Below, piece by piece: positions 9,965-19,395 of a DNA stretch of 64,000 nucleotides. Under the pieces are notes generated by a model. That model saw only the letters and a program-made list of their open reading frames with translations, was not told the DNA's origin and made no database searches. Position 1 is the stretch's first letter. Every line of letters begins with the position of its first letter. The position numbers and the translations under genes are program-made. Source of the DNA: Paenirhizobium selenitireducens ATCC BAA-1503 (lineage in GTDB: Bacteria; Pseudomonadota; Alphaproteobacteria; Rhizobiales; Rhizobiaceae); assembly GCF_000518785.1 (NCBI RefSeq), contig NZ_JAEG01000008.1, positions 124,001 through 188,000 of the forward strand. The letters run 5' to 3'.

Positions 9965-11232
9965 CAGTTCGCCTCCGCGCCGTCGGTCTTCAGCCGGGCG
10001 ATGACGTCGCTGCTGCCCTCGGCCAGCAGGCGGTCGAGATAGGCCTCGAATTCCGCCTCGTCGGCACCGCTGAAGCCGCGGCTTTCCGCCGGCAGCTCGT
10101 CGCGCAGGTCCTTGACCATCTGGCGGATCTCTTCGCGCGTCGCATGGCGCCTCGCGACGTCGTCGCGCATCAGCGCGTCGAGTTCGATCAGCGGATCGGC
10201 GCTGGCCTGCCCGCCGGCCTCGAGCGGCGGTTCGGTGGCAATGTCGATCTTCTCGATCCAGGTGCGGCCGAGCCCTTCGGCGCGCTGCTCGGCTTCGGCC
10301 AGCAGAAGGTCGCGATCGCGACGGATGCGCCAGGAGAGCGGGGTCCTGCCGGTCAGCATCAGCCGGGCGACAAGATGATCCGAGCCGCTGCGCACGCGTG
10401 CGCCGGCGACGGCCTTCTCGATGGCCTCGACCGCGTCGAACCAGCTTGGCGCTTCGCTGAGGTCGACGGCAATGCGGCCGAATTCGGCGATGCTGGTCGG
10501 CCTCTCCTCGACGCTGATGCGGCGGTCGTCATGCACGGTGACCAGCGAGACCGATTTCGGTCCGGCCTCGTTGATGTCCCGGCCCTGCGGCATGCCGGGC
10601 ATGACGACGGTGGTCCGGCCGTCATGCTGGCTGCGCTGGTGGATGTGGCCGAGCGCCCAGTAGTCGAAACCCGATGCATGCAGGTCGGCGAGGCTGCACG
10701 GTGCGTAGACATCGTGGCCGGGGGCGCCGTCGAGGCTGGTGTGCATGATGCCGATATTGACCCGGTCGGGGAGCGGCGGCCGGTACTTTGGCAGGAGGCC
10801 TTCCGGCGCCTGCGGGCGGGAGAAGCTCAGGCCGTGAATGGCGATGGCCAGACCGCCACGATCGATCTCGACCGCCTCGGCCCGGCCGGAATAGACCTTC
10901 ACCGTCGGCGGCAGGATCAGTTCCTGGGTGATGCGCGACAGCGCGTCGTGATTGCCGCGGATCGTGTAGACGGCAATACCGGCCTGCCCCAGCCGCTGCA
11001 TCTGCGCCGCGAGAAAGCGCGCCGTCTTCATCGATGTCTGTTCGCCGTCGTAGAGGTCGCCCGCGATGATCAGCGCATCCACCTGCTCGGCCAAGCAAAG
11101 GTCGACGATCGCGACCAGCGCCTGGCGGGTCGAATCGCCGATCAGGTCGGCCAGATCGCGATTGCGCAGAGAAAGCGAGCGCAATGGCGAATCGAGATGG
11201 ATATCGGCGGTGTGGACGAAGCGGAAGGCCAT
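9964..11232 (-). CDS. YhaO-like metallophosphoesterase DNA repair exonuclease, SbcD-related
   Basis: A 422-aa calcineurin-like phosphoesterase of the Mre11/SbcD/YhaO branch. All the metal-binding motifs are visible in order: VHTADIHLDSPL near residue 5, IIAGDLYDGE, IRGNHDALS, and a later GHIHQR (replacing the classical GHTH), giving the two-metal nuclease centre. The start is set at the ATG at 11232, directly before the first beta strand (MAFRFVHTADIHLD); the open frame upstream is arginine/alanine filler. It shares four bases (ATGA) with the downstream YhaN-like ATPase, the usual arrangement for this nuclease/ATPase pair. Its role in double-strand-break or hairpin processing is inferred from the family. 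Confidence 0.9.
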   Translation of the reverse strand: MAFRFVHTADIHLDSPLRSLSLRNRDLADLIGDSTRQALVAIVDLCLAEQVDALIIAGDLYDGEQTSMKTARFLAAQMQRLGQAGIAVYTIRGNHDALSRITQELILPPTVKVYSGRAEAVEIDRGGLAIAIHGLSFSRPQAPEGLLPKYRPPLPDRVNIGIMHTSLDGAPGHDVYAPCSLADLHASGFDYWALGHIHQRSQHDGRTTVVMPGMPQGRDINEAGPKSVSLVTVHDDRRISVEERPTSIAEFGRIAVDLSEAPSWFDAVEAIEKAVAGARVRSGSDHLVARLMLTGRTPLSWRIRRDRDLLLAEAEQRAEGLGRTWIEKIDIATEPPLEAGGQASADPLIELDALMRDDVARRHATREEIRQMVKDLRDELPAESRGFSGADEAEFEAYLDRLLAEGSSDVIARLKTDGAEAN

Positions 11233-11412
11233 CAGCGGTTCATTCTGGTTCTTGTCATTGCGGTGGTGCCGCTGGTCCGGCGCTGCCGCGCCTGCTGTGT
11301 CGGTCACGATATAGGCACAAGGACGGCGGCAACAAGCGATTTCGCTGGAAGCGGCTTGAGGGGAGCCATCGCAGGGAAGCAACCGGGCCCCGCCCGCCAG
11401 GAGTCCCCCGTA

Positions 11413-11460
11413 TTGACAAAAGTAAACTGTCGAATTATGAATGACGAAATACGAATTTCG
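11413..11460 (+). promoter_or_regulatory. putative promoter and palindromic operator for the tetR-efflux operon
   Basis: TTGACA (11413-11418) with a 17-base spacer to TATGAA (11436-11441) is a plausible sigma-70 promoter. A perfect 6-bp-arm inverted repeat CGAAAT-ACGA-ATTTCG (11445-11460) follows just downstream and ends 20 bases before the TetR start codon. That is where a TetR autoregulator would be expected to bind; binding is inferred. Confidence 0.5.
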
Positions 11461-11480
11461 TTACACATCAAGAGTTAGTC

Positions 11481-12104
11481 ATGGATGCCACGAATACCGA
11501 GATCGACAACCACGCCCCGGATAGCGCCGCGCGTCAGGAAAACGCTGCTCGGATTCTGGAAGCCGCCGAACGCGTCTTCCGGCAATACGGCTACTCGAAG
11601 ACGACGGTTGCCGACATCGCCAAGGAACTCGGCATGTCGACGGCCAACATCTATCGGTTCTTCGGCTCGAAGGTGGAAATCCATCAGGCCCTCTGCTCGC
11701 GCATGCTCAACGCCAGCTATGAATTGGCGCTGAACTGCGCCGCCCTCCCGATCAGCGCCGAAGAGCGCCTGCGCGAATATGCGATGGGCCAGTATCGCTT
11801 CACCGTCGAGACCATGCTGGATTCGGAAAAGGTCCACGAAATGGTGATCATCGCCATCGAGCGCGACTGGCATGTGATCGACCAGTTCATTGATCGCCTC
11901 CAGGCCGTTGTGCGGGACATCATTGCCGATGGCATGGCTGCCGGAGAGTTCAAGCCGGGCCATCCCGATCTTGCCGCGCGCTGTTTCGGGGCGGCGACCT
12001 CCGTCCTGCACCATCCGCAGCTGGTCTCGCAGTGCATCGGCAAGAGCAACCGCGCCATGCCGGAAGAATTGATCGAATTCGCGATTCGCGCCCTGAGGGC
12101 GTGA
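11481..12104 (+). CDS. TetR/AcrR family transcriptional regulator, probable repressor of the adjacent RND efflux genes
   Basis: A 207-aa TetR-type regulator. The N-terminal helix-turn-helix is clear at about residues 25-70 (ILEAAERVFRQYGYSKTTV, then DIAKELGMSTANIYRFFGSK), followed by an all-helical ligand-binding domain with no close signature. It lies 78 bases ahead of the adaptor gene on the same strand, so it heads an operon with the RND pump and would be expected to repress it and itself through the palindrome in the upstream region. The inducer is unknown. The start is the ATG at 11481; a second ATG lies too close upstream of the helix to matter. Confidence 0.9.
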   Translation: MDATNTEIDNHAPDSAARQENAARILEAAERVFRQYGYSKTTVADIAKELGMSTANIYRFFGSKVEIHQALCSRMLNASYELALNCAALPISAEERLREYAMGQYRFTVETMLDSEKVHEMVIIAIERDWHVIDQFIDRLQAVVRDIIADGMAAGEFKPGHPDLAARCFGAATSVLHHPQLVSQCIGKSNRAMPEELIEFAIRALRA

Positions 12105-12182
12105 GCGCAGCCGAAAACGCATACCGGATTGCTGAATTTAACCGCCAGTTGCGAACGCCGTTTCGCTAAGGATGGACGTCCC

Positions 12183-13313
12183 ATGTACAAGAAGACCTTG
12201 CTTCCCCTGCTGCTCGTGGCAGCCCTTGCCGGCTGCTCGGCGGAAACTGCCGAAGCGCCCAAGGAACCCGTCCGCCCGGTCAAGGTGGTGGAGATCGCTC
12301 CAGCCGCAACGACGCGCGAACTCTCCTATTCCGGCGCGGTTCGCGCCCGCAGCGAAGCGCCGGCCGGCTTCCGGGTCGGCGGCAAGATCGTCGACCGCCA
12401 GGTCGATATCGGCGACCGTGTGATCGCCGGCGACGTTCTGGCCCGCATCGATGCGACCGACTATGAACTCTCGCTTGCCAGCGCCCGCGCCAGTCTCCTC
12501 GCCGCCGAGCGGCAGGTCGAGACGGCCGATTTCGCCCTGAAGCGCGCCGACCAGCTGTTCAAGCAGCAGGTCGCGGCCAAGGCCCAGCTGGAACAGGCGC
12601 AACTGACCCACAACCAGGCGGTCGCCGCGCGCGACTCGGCCCGGGCGACGCTTTCCCAAGCGGAAAACCAGGTCGGCTATGCCGTGCTCAAGGCCGATCG
12701 CGACGGCATCGTCACCGCGGTCCATGCCGATGCAGGCCAGGTGGTCGCCGCCGGCACCCCGGTCGTGACCGTTGCTGTCGACGGCGAAAAAGAAGTCTCG
12801 ATCGCAGTTCCAGAGGGTGACGTCTTCGCCTTTTCTCCGGGCAAGGTTGTCGAAGTCGGCCTCTGGTCGAACGACAATCTGGCGCTCAAGGGAACCGTGC
12901 GCGAAGTCGCCGGCAGCGCCGATTCCGCCTCTCGCACCTTCGCCGTCCGGGTCTCCCTGCCGTCCGACCAGCGCGTGCTGCTCGGCATGACGGCCTCGGT
13001 GAAAACCGTCGCCGACAGCGACCAGCCGCTCTTCAGCCTGCCGCTCAGCGCGCTCGCGCGCGGCCCCTCCGATCGACCGATCGTCTGGACCGTCGATCCG
13101 GCGGCGCAAACCGTGCACGAACGTCCGGTCACGGTCGTCGACTTCTCCGAAGCCGGCGTGCGCGTATCCGACGGGTTGAAGGCCGGCGATCTCGTCGTCG
13201 TCGCGGGCACCCAGTTCATGACCGAGGACCTCAAGGTCAAGCTCGCACAGGGTGACGCGGAACAAGCAGCACTTGCCACCGGCAGCATCGTCCCGTCCAG
13301 CCAGACGCGCTGA
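12183..13313 (+). CDS. RND efflux periplasmic adaptor (membrane fusion protein), lipoprotein
   Basis: A 376-aa HlyD/AcrA-type adaptor that links an inner-membrane RND pump to an outer-membrane channel. The start is the ATG at 12183 (MYKKTLLPLL), giving a lipoprotein signal with a lipobox LAGC at about residue 17-20; the 18 codons of open frame before it lack signal features. A barrel-sandwich lipoyl half (AGFRVGGKIVDRQVDIGD), a helical hairpin rich in Ala/Gln (about residues 95-160), the second lipoyl half and a beta-barrel domain appear in normal order. It lies between the TetR gene and the pump gene on one strand. No outer-membrane factor gene is present nearby, so it presumably uses a shared TolC. 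Confidence 0.92.
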   Translation: MYKKTLLPLLLVAALAGCSAETAEAPKEPVRPVKVVEIAPAATTRELSYSGAVRARSEAPAGFRVGGKIVDRQVDIGDRVIAGDVLARIDATDYELSLASARASLLAAERQVETADFALKRADQLFKQQVAAKAQLEQAQLTHNQAVAARDSARATLSQAENQVGYAVLKADRDGIVTAVHADAGQVVAAGTPVVTVAVDGEKEVSIAVPEGDVFAFSPGKVVEVGLWSNDNLALKGTVREVAGSADSASRTFAVRVSLPSDQRVLLGMTASVKTVADSDQPLFSLPLSALARGPSDRPIVWTVDPAAQTVHERPVTVVDFSEAGVRVSDGLKAGDLVVVAGTQFMTEDLKVKLAQGDAEQAALATGSIVPSSQTR

Positions 13314-13345
13314 ACCACACCCTTTCCAGAGAGCGGATAAACGCC

Positions 13346-16300
13346 ATGACGCCGTCCAAGAATGACACGGGTTCCTTCAATCTGTCCCGTTGGGCGATCG
13401 CCCATCCGAGCATGGCACGTTTCCTGTTCGCCCTGATCCTGATCGCCGGCGTGCTCGGCCTCACGCGCATGGGCCAGAAGGAAGATCCGGATTTCACCTT
13501 CCGCGTCATGGTCGTGCAGGCCGTCTGGCCCGGCGCCTCGATCACCGACATGCAGGACCAGGTGGTCAACAAGATCGAACGCAAGCTTCAGGAAGTGCCG
13601 CATCTCGACTGGGTGAAATCCTACACCCGCGCCGGCAGCGCCATCATCACCCTGCAGATCAAGGGCGACACGAATGCCGACGAGGTGGCCGACGCCTTCT
13701 ACCAGGTGCGCAAGAAGGTCGGCGACATTTCCAGCGAACTGCCGGACGGCCTGCTCGGCCCCTATTTCAACGACGAGTTCGGCGACACTTTCATCACGCT
13801 GCATTCGCTGTCGGGCGAGGGCTACAGCTATCCCGAGCTGAAGGCCTATGCCATCCAGGCGCGCGACATGCTGCTGACGACGCCGGGCGTCGAGAAGGCC
13901 GTGATCCTCGGCGACCAGCCGCAGAAGATCTATATCGACGTCTCATCCAAGGTCCTGGCCGAACGCGGCCTGACCTTCAACGACCTCAGGAACGCGCTGG
14001 CCGGGCAGAACGCCATCGATCCCTCCGGCACGATCGACACCGGCGAACGCTCCGTGCGCATCTCGGTCGACGGCGGTCTCGGCCGGGCCGACGACATACG
14101 CGAACTCAGGCTCCGTGCCGGCCAGCAAGTGACCCGCCTCGGCGATATCGCCACCGTCACCGAGGGCACCGAGGAACCGTTCCAGCGCAAGTTCCGCTTC
14201 AACGGCCAGGACAGCGTGCAGGTCGGCGTCGTCATGGCCAAGGGCTTCAACGTCACCGATGTCGGCAAGGCCGTCGAGGAGACGCTGCAGCGCTTCGAAG
14301 CCTCCCTGCCCCATGGCGTCGAGGTCGCCCAGATCTCCAACCAGCCGGAAGTGGTGCGCGAAGCCATCGGCGAGTTCATGAAGGCTCTGCTCGAGGCGCT
14401 TGCCATCGTGCTCGTCGTGTCCTTCCTGTCGATCGGCTGGCGTTCCGGCCTCGTCATCGCCATCGCCATCCCGCTGGTGCTCGCCGCAACCTTTGCCATC
14501 ATGTACGAGCTCGGCATCGACCTGCAGCGTATTTCACTCGGTGCGCTGATCATCGCGCTTGGGCTCTTGGTCGACGACGCGATGATCGTCGTCGAGATGA
14601 TGGAGCGCAAGCTCGAGGAGGGCCTGCACAAGATCGATGCGGCGAGTTTCGCCTATACCTCCACCGCCTTCCCGATGCTGACCGGCACGTTGATCACCAC
14701 GGCGGGCTTCATCCCGGTCGGTTTTGCCGAATCGACAGCGGGCGAATATGTCCGCTCGCTGTTCTACGTGGTCGGCATTGCGCTGGTCGTCTCCTGGTTC
14801 GTGGCCGTCTATTTCACCCCCTGGCTCGGCTACATGATCCTCAAGCAGCGGCATCATGCCGGAAGCCACCAGGACGTGTTCGACACCCGCTTCTATCGCC
14901 GCCTGCGCTCGACCGTCGGCTGGGCGGTGCGCCACCGCCTCATCGTGCTCGCGCTGACCATCGGCACCTTCGTCACCAGCCTCTGGGCCTTCCAGTTCAT
15001 TCCGCAAAGCTTCTTCCCCGCATCCTCCCGCCCGGAAATCCTCGTCGATCTCTGGCTGCCCGAAGGCACCAGCATTCATGAGGTGGAAACCCAGGCGAAG
15101 GCGCTTGAAGCCCGCATCATGGACGACGCCGACAAGCAGTTCGTCGCCACCTATATCGGCGAGGGCGCGCCGCGCTTCTTCCTGCCGCTCGACCAGCAGC
15201 TGCGCAATCCGAACTTCGCCCAGCTGCTCGTCATGGCCAATGACGAACCGGCCCGTGAACGGCTGATCCTCAAGCTGCGCGGCATTCTCGCCGACGACTT
15301 CCCCTCGATCCGCGCCAAGGTCGACCGCCTGTTTCTGGGTCCCCCGACCGGCTGGCCGGTGCAGATGCGCGTGACCGGTCCGGACCGTGCCGAGGTGCGC
15401 CGCATCGCCGACGCGGTGAAGAAGGTCTATCTCGCCAATCCGCTGCTCGCTGCCGTGCATGACGACTGGCTGGAGCCCGTCCCGGCAATGAAACTGGTGG
15501 TCGACCAGGACCGCGCCCGCGCGCTCGGCGTCACCTCGCAGCGCCTGCGCCAGATGCTGCAGGCAACCATGAGCGGCGCGCCTCTGGCAGACGTCCGCGC
15601 CGGCGAGGAGACAATCTCGATCGTTGCCCGCGAACCGGAAGAAAGCCGGCAATTGCTGACCGCGGTGAACTCCGTCTACATCCCGACCGACAACGGCGCC
15701 TTCGTGCCGCTGTCGCAGGTCGCCCGGATCGTCCCGGTGCTCGAACAGGGCATAGAATGGCGCCGCGACCGCCTGCCGTCGATCACCGTGCGCGCCACGC
15801 TGCCGGACGGCGTGCAGTCGAACGAGGTGGTGACACAGGTTTACGGCCAGCTCCAGGGCCTGCGAGACGGTCTCGCTCCCGGCTACAAGGTCGAGGTGCA
15901 GGGCGGGGCGGAGGACAGCGCCGAAAGCCAGGCCTCGATCGCCGCCAAGGCGCCGATTATGCTGCTCGTCATCGTCGTCCTGCTGATGATCCAGCTGCAG
16001 CATTTCGGCAAGGCCATGCTGGTGCTCGCCACCGGCCCGCTCGGCATCATCGGCGCGGCCGCGGCCCTGCTGGTCTCCGGCGCGCCGTTCGGCTTCGTCG
16101 CCATCCTCGGCGTCATCGCGCTGCTCGGCATCATCATCCGCAACTCGATCATCCTGATCGACCAGATCGACCAAGACATTGCCGCCGGCATGGAGCGGTC
16201 CGAAGCGATCATCGGTTCGGCCATCCGCCGTTTCCGTCCGATCGTGCTGACCGCCCTGACCGCGGTCCTGGCGCTGATCCCGATTTCACGCGGCGTGTTC

Positions 16301-16489
16301 TGGGGTCCGCTGGCCTATGCGATGATGGGCGGCATCCTGGTGGCGACGGTGCTCACCATCCTCGTCCTGCCGGCGGCCTACGCCTTGTTCTTCGGACGCG
16401 AGCCGAAGAACAAGGGCGATCGGCAGGCAACCGCCGCCGGCGGCCCGGAAAACCAGAACCACACGTCTCCGGCCGTCGCGGCGGAATGA
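13346..16489 (+). CDS. RND family efflux transporter permease
   Basis: A 1047-aa inner-membrane RND pump with the 12-TM duplicated layout and two large periplasmic loops. TM4 carries the proton-relay pair in GLLVDDAMIVVEMMERKLEEG, and a matching second-half repeat ends in VALLGIIIRNSIILIDQIDQD. The N-terminus (LSRWAIAHPSMARFLFALILIAGVLG) is the usual first TM. Its sequence style (GQKEDPDFTFRVMVVQAVWPGAS) is that of the AcrB/CzcA-like group often called efflux RND permease, with no metal-specific signature. A ribosome site AGAGAG precedes the ATG. It ends 3 bases before the convergent reductase gene. Substrates cannot be predicted. Confidence 0.93.
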   Translation: MTPSKNDTGSFNLSRWAIAHPSMARFLFALILIAGVLGLTRMGQKEDPDFTFRVMVVQAVWPGASITDMQDQVVNKIERKLQEVPHLDWVKSYTRAGSAIITLQIKGDTNADEVADAFYQVRKKVGDISSELPDGLLGPYFNDEFGDTFITLHSLSGEGYSYPELKAYAIQARDMLLTTPGVEKAVILGDQPQKIYIDVSSKVLAERGLTFNDLRNALAGQNAIDPSGTIDTGERSVRISVDGGLGRADDIRELRLRAGQQVTRLGDIATVTEGTEEPFQRKFRFNGQDSVQVGVVMAKGFNVTDVGKAVEETLQRFEASLPHGVEVAQISNQPEVVREAIGEFMKALLEALAIVLVVSFLSIGWRSGLVIAIAIPLVLAATFAIMYELGIDLQRISLGALIIALGLLVDDAMIVVEMMERKLEEGLHKIDAASFAYTSTAFPMLTGTLITTAGFIPVGFAESTAGEYVRSLFYVVGIALVVSWFVAVYFTPWLGYMILKQRHHAGSHQDVFDTRFYRRLRSTVGWAVRHRLIVLALTIGTFVTSLWAFQFIPQSFFPASSRPEILVDLWLPEGTSIHEVETQAKALEARIMDDADKQFVATYIGEGAPRFFLPLDQQLRNPNFAQLLVMANDEPARERLILKLRGILADDFPSIRAKVDRLFLGPPTGWPVQMRVTGPDRAEVRRIADAVKKVYLANPLLAAVHDDWLEPVPAMKLVVDQDRARALGVTSQRLRQMLQATMSGAPLADVRAGEETISIVAREPEESRQLLTAVNSVYIPTDNGAFVPLSQVARIVPVLEQGIEWRRDRLPSITVRATLPDGVQSNEVVTQVYGQLQGLRDGLAPGYKVEVQGGAEDSAESQASIAAKAPIMLLVIVVLLMIQLQHFGKAMLVLATGPLGIIGAAAALLVSGAPFGFVAILGVIALLGIIIRNSIILIDQIDQDIAAGMERSEAIIGSAIRRFRPIVLTALTAVLALIPISRGVFWGPLAYAMMGGILVATVLTILVLPAAYALFFGREPKNKGDRQATAAGGPENQNHTSPAVAAE

Positions 16490-16492
16490 GGC

Positions 16493-17488
16493 TCAGCGGC
16501 TGACGTCGATGACGACGCGGCCGCGGATCTGCCCGGCAACGATCGCGTCCGCCAGCTCCGGCACCTTCGACATCGGCTCGACCGTGGTCAGCGCCGCAAG
16601 GTGGGCGCGGTCGAGGTGGTCGGCCAGCGTCTGCCAGGCGCGTTGGCGCTTGGCCATCGGCGCGAACACCGAGTCGATGCCGAGCAGGGCGACACCCCGA
16701 AGGATATGCGGCAGGACGGTTGCCGGCAGATCGGCCCCGCCGGCCAGGCCGCAGGCGGCGACCGCCCCACCATAGACCGTCTGCGACAGCACGTTGGCAA
16801 GCGTCGTCGAGCCGACGCTGTCGACGGCGCCCGACCAGCGCTCCTTCTGCAAGGGCGCGCCCTTTTCCGTCAGGCTGGCGCGATCGACGAAGCCGCCGGC
16901 GCCGAGCGAGGCCAGATAGTCATGCGTTTCCGGTCGCCCCGTCGAGGCGGTGACGCGGTAGCCCTTGGCGGCCAGCAGGCTGACCGCGACCGAGCCGACG
17001 CCGCCGGCGGCCCCCGTGACCAGAACCTCGCCTTCGCCCGGCTTGATCACGCCCCAGTCCTCCAGCGCGTTGACGCAGAGTGCGGCAGTATAGCCGGCGG
17101 TGCCGATCGCCATCGATTGTTCGAGCGTGAAGGCATCGGGAAGCGCCATCAGCCATTCCGCCTTGACCTTCTGGAAGCGGGAATAGCCGCCCCATTCCGT
17201 CTCAGACATGCCGAAGCCGTTGAGCACGACCTTGTCGCCGGCCTTCCACAGCGGCGAGCGCGAGGAAACGACGGTGCCGGCAAGATCGGCGCCCGCGACC
17301 ATCGGCGTGCGGCGCGCGATCCTGCCCTTGCCGGAGACGGACAGGCCGTCCTTGTAGTTCAGGGTCGAGTAGGCGATCTCCACCAGCACGTCATTGTCGG
17401 GAAGATCTGCGGTCGTCAGCTGACGGAAACCCGCCTTCGGTTTGCCGTCGACGGTGTCGACGACGATCGCTGTGAATGTCTCGCTCAT
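16493..17488 (-). CDS. acuI: AcuI/YhdH-type MDR oxidoreductase (probable acrylyl-CoA reductase)
   Basis: A 331-aa medium-chain reductase of the zinc-free AcuI/YhdH group, which reduces acryloyl-CoA to propionyl-CoA with NADPH. The family's N-terminal substrate-side motifs (YSTLNYKDGLSVSGKG, PMVAGADLAGTVVSS) and the Rossmann dinucleotide motif VTGAAGGVGSVAVSLLAAKGY with the NADPH-favouring TASTGR step are present; zinc-binding cysteines are absent as expected. GLAGGADLPATVLPHILRGVALLGIDSV is another YhdH hallmark. It is the only gene of this type here, with no DMSP or propionate genes adjacent, so a detoxifying role is more likely than a dedicated pathway. Start at 17488 fits homolog N-termini (MSETFTAIVV). 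Confidence 0.9.
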   Translation of the reverse strand: MSETFTAIVVDTVDGKPKAGFRQLTTADLPDNDVLVEIAYSTLNYKDGLSVSGKGRIARRTPMVAGADLAGTVVSSRSPLWKAGDKVVLNGFGMSETEWGGYSRFQKVKAEWLMALPDAFTLEQSMAIGTAGYTAALCVNALEDWGVIKPGEGEVLVTGAAGGVGSVAVSLLAAKGYRVTASTGRPETHDYLASLGAGGFVDRASLTEKGAPLQKERWSGAVDSVGSTTLANVLSQTVYGGAVAACGLAGGADLPATVLPHILRGVALLGIDSVFAPMAKRQRAWQTLADHLDRAHLAALTTVEPMSKVPELADAIVAGQIRGRVVIDVSR

Positions 17489-17655
17489 GATGGTGATGCT
17501 CCCGACGCTGCGATGCCCAAGTCATGGCCGGCTGGAGGCAGGGTGTGATCGAACCGCCTCCCAACAGCCACACCGAACATGCCACGCCAGTTCACCGAAT
17601 GCCACGGCCTTGTCCAGGCCGGAGGCATCAGGTCAGGCGGAGAGGACCGGCGATT

Positions 17656-19395
17656 TCAACCCGCTTTTTCCTCGGTCAGCAGGCCGCTGGTCCTAAGCAG
17701 CGAAGCGAAGCGTCCGCCGCTGGCGCTCAGCTGGTCGTAGCTGCCCATTTCGATGATGCGGCCGTGATCGAGGAAAAGCACGACATCGGCTTCGCGCACG
17801 GTCGACAGCCGGTGGGCGATGATGAAGGTCGTACGGTTCTGGCGCAGCCGGTCGATCGCGGTCTTGACCCGCTCCTCGGTTTCCACGTCGAGCGCGCTGG
17901 TCGCCTCGTCGAGCACGAGGATCGGCGCGTTCTTGAGGATGGCGCGGGCGATCGCAATGCGCTGGCGCTCGCCGCCCGACAACCGGTTGCCGCGCTCGCC
18001 GACCATGGTGGTGAAGCCGCTCAGGCGGCTTTCGATGAAATCGGTGGCAGCGGCCGCTTCCGCTGCTTTCAGGATCTCCTCCACGGTCGCGTCCTCGCGA
18101 CCGAGCTGGATGTTCTCCTGGATCGAGCGGTTGAGCAGGCCGGCGTCCTGGAAGACGGTGGCGATCGAATGGCGCAGCGACTTGCGGGTGACCGTCCGGA
18201 TGTCCGTGCCGTCGATCAGGATCGAGCCCTTCTGCGGCTCGTGCACCCTTTGCAGAAGGTTGATCAGCGTGGTCTTGCCGGCCCCGGTCGGCCCGACGAT
18301 GGCGATCGTCTGGCCGGCTTTCACCGAAAACGAAACGTCGTGCACGCCCTGCGTGGTATTGGCGAAGTCGAAGGAGACATTGCGGAACTCGACGTCGCCC
18401 CGCACATCCTTCAGTTCAGCGGCACCGACCGGCTCCTCGCGTTCCTGCACGGAATCCTCGAGCTGGTAGAAATCCTCGAGCTTGGAGCGGGCTTCGAAGA
18501 TCTGCGTCGCGAACTGGCGCATCTGGTCGAGGCGGCCGATCAGCAGGCCGGCGAAACCGGTAAAGGCGATGATGTCGCCGACCTTCAGCTCGCCCCTCTG
18601 CACCAGGATCGTGCCGATCACCAGGATCACCAGCATGGAGACGGTGGAGGCGATGCGGTTGAGGGCGCTGGCGATCGCCCACCAGTCGAGCACCGGATAC
18701 TGCGCGGCGAGCAGTTGCTGGGCATATTGCTTCAGCGCCCGGGTTTCCGCTTCGATCCGGTTGTAGCTGTGCAGCACGGAGACGTTGCTGATCGAGTCGC
18801 TGACATGCGAGAAGACGGTGTGGTAGTGCCCTTCGACCGAGGCCTGGCCTTCCTTGGTCCGGTTCATCACCATCTTGCCGATCAGCACGTAAAGCACGCT
18901 GAGAACGATCAGCACGGAGGACAGCCGCCAGTCCATCGAGAATGCGGTCGGGATGAGCAGGGTGAGCGCCACGGCGGTCGCCAGATGGGTCCGCATGAAT
19001 TCGAGCCAAAGGCCGAACAGGGTCTCGCTTGCCCTCAAAAGGGTATGCAGCGCATTCGACGTGCCGCGCTGATGGTGCCAGCTCAGCGGCATCGAAATGA
19101 TGCGGCCGAAGGCTTCGGTCAGTAGATCCGCGCGCCGGCCATGCGCCAGCCGGTCGGCCTCGCGAGCGACCAGGACGTAGGCGATCGTGTTGAACACGCC
19201 GAAGCCGCCCCAGGCGATCAGCATGGTCTTCGCATCGCCTTTTTCCGATATGGCGTCAATGATGCGCCCGAAAAGGATGGGCTCGATAATGGTGATCATC
19301 GCCAGCACGATGTTGGCGATCACGACCAGCGTTACCCGGAGGCGGTAGGCCGCCAGGTATTTCAGGGCCTTTATGTAGACCTGGAACAAGGACAA
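17656..19395 (-). CDS. ndvA: cyclic beta-1,2-glucan ABC exporter NdvA/ChvA
   Basis: A 579-aa half-size ABC transporter that moves cyclic beta-1,2-glucan from the cytoplasm to the periplasm, where it serves hypo-osmotic adaptation, motility and plant infection. Six TM segments fill the N-terminal half; the nucleotide domain has Walker A GPTGAGKTT (about residue 367), signature LSGGERQR (about 471) and Walker B ILVLDEATSALD. The transmembrane half carries stretches that I recall as conserved in NdvA/ChvA, such as ADRLAHGRRADLLTEAFGR and WHHQRGTSNALHTLLRASE. Start: the first in-frame ATG (19476) would add 27 unusual residues, whereas TTG at 19395 has GAGGG 6 bases upstream and yields the family N-terminus (M)SLFQVYIKAL. 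Divergent from the LuxR gene; ndvB is 8.4 kb away. Confidence 0.95.
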   Translation of the reverse strand: MSLFQVYIKALKYLAAYRLRVTLVVIANIVLAMITIIEPILFGRIIDAISEKGDAKTMLIAWGGFGVFNTIAYVLVAREADRLAHGRRADLLTEAFGRIISMPLSWHHQRGTSNALHTLLRASETLFGLWLEFMRTHLATAVALTLLIPTAFSMDWRLSSVLIVLSVLYVLIGKMVMNRTKEGQASVEGHYHTVFSHVSDSISNVSVLHSYNRIEAETRALKQYAQQLLAAQYPVLDWWAIASALNRIASTVSMLVILVIGTILVQRGELKVGDIIAFTGFAGLLIGRLDQMRQFATQIFEARSKLEDFYQLEDSVQEREEPVGAAELKDVRGDVEFRNVSFDFANTTQGVHDVSFSVKAGQTIAIVGPTGAGKTTLINLLQRVHEPQKGSILIDGTDIRTVTRKSLRHSIATVFQDAGLLNRSIQENIQLGREDATVEEILKAAEAAAATDFIESRLSGFTTMVGERGNRLSGGERQRIAIARAILKNAPILVLDEATSALDVETEERVKTAIDRLRQNRTTFIIAHRLSTVREADVVLFLDHGRIIEMGSYDQLSASGGRFASLLRTSGLLTEEKAG

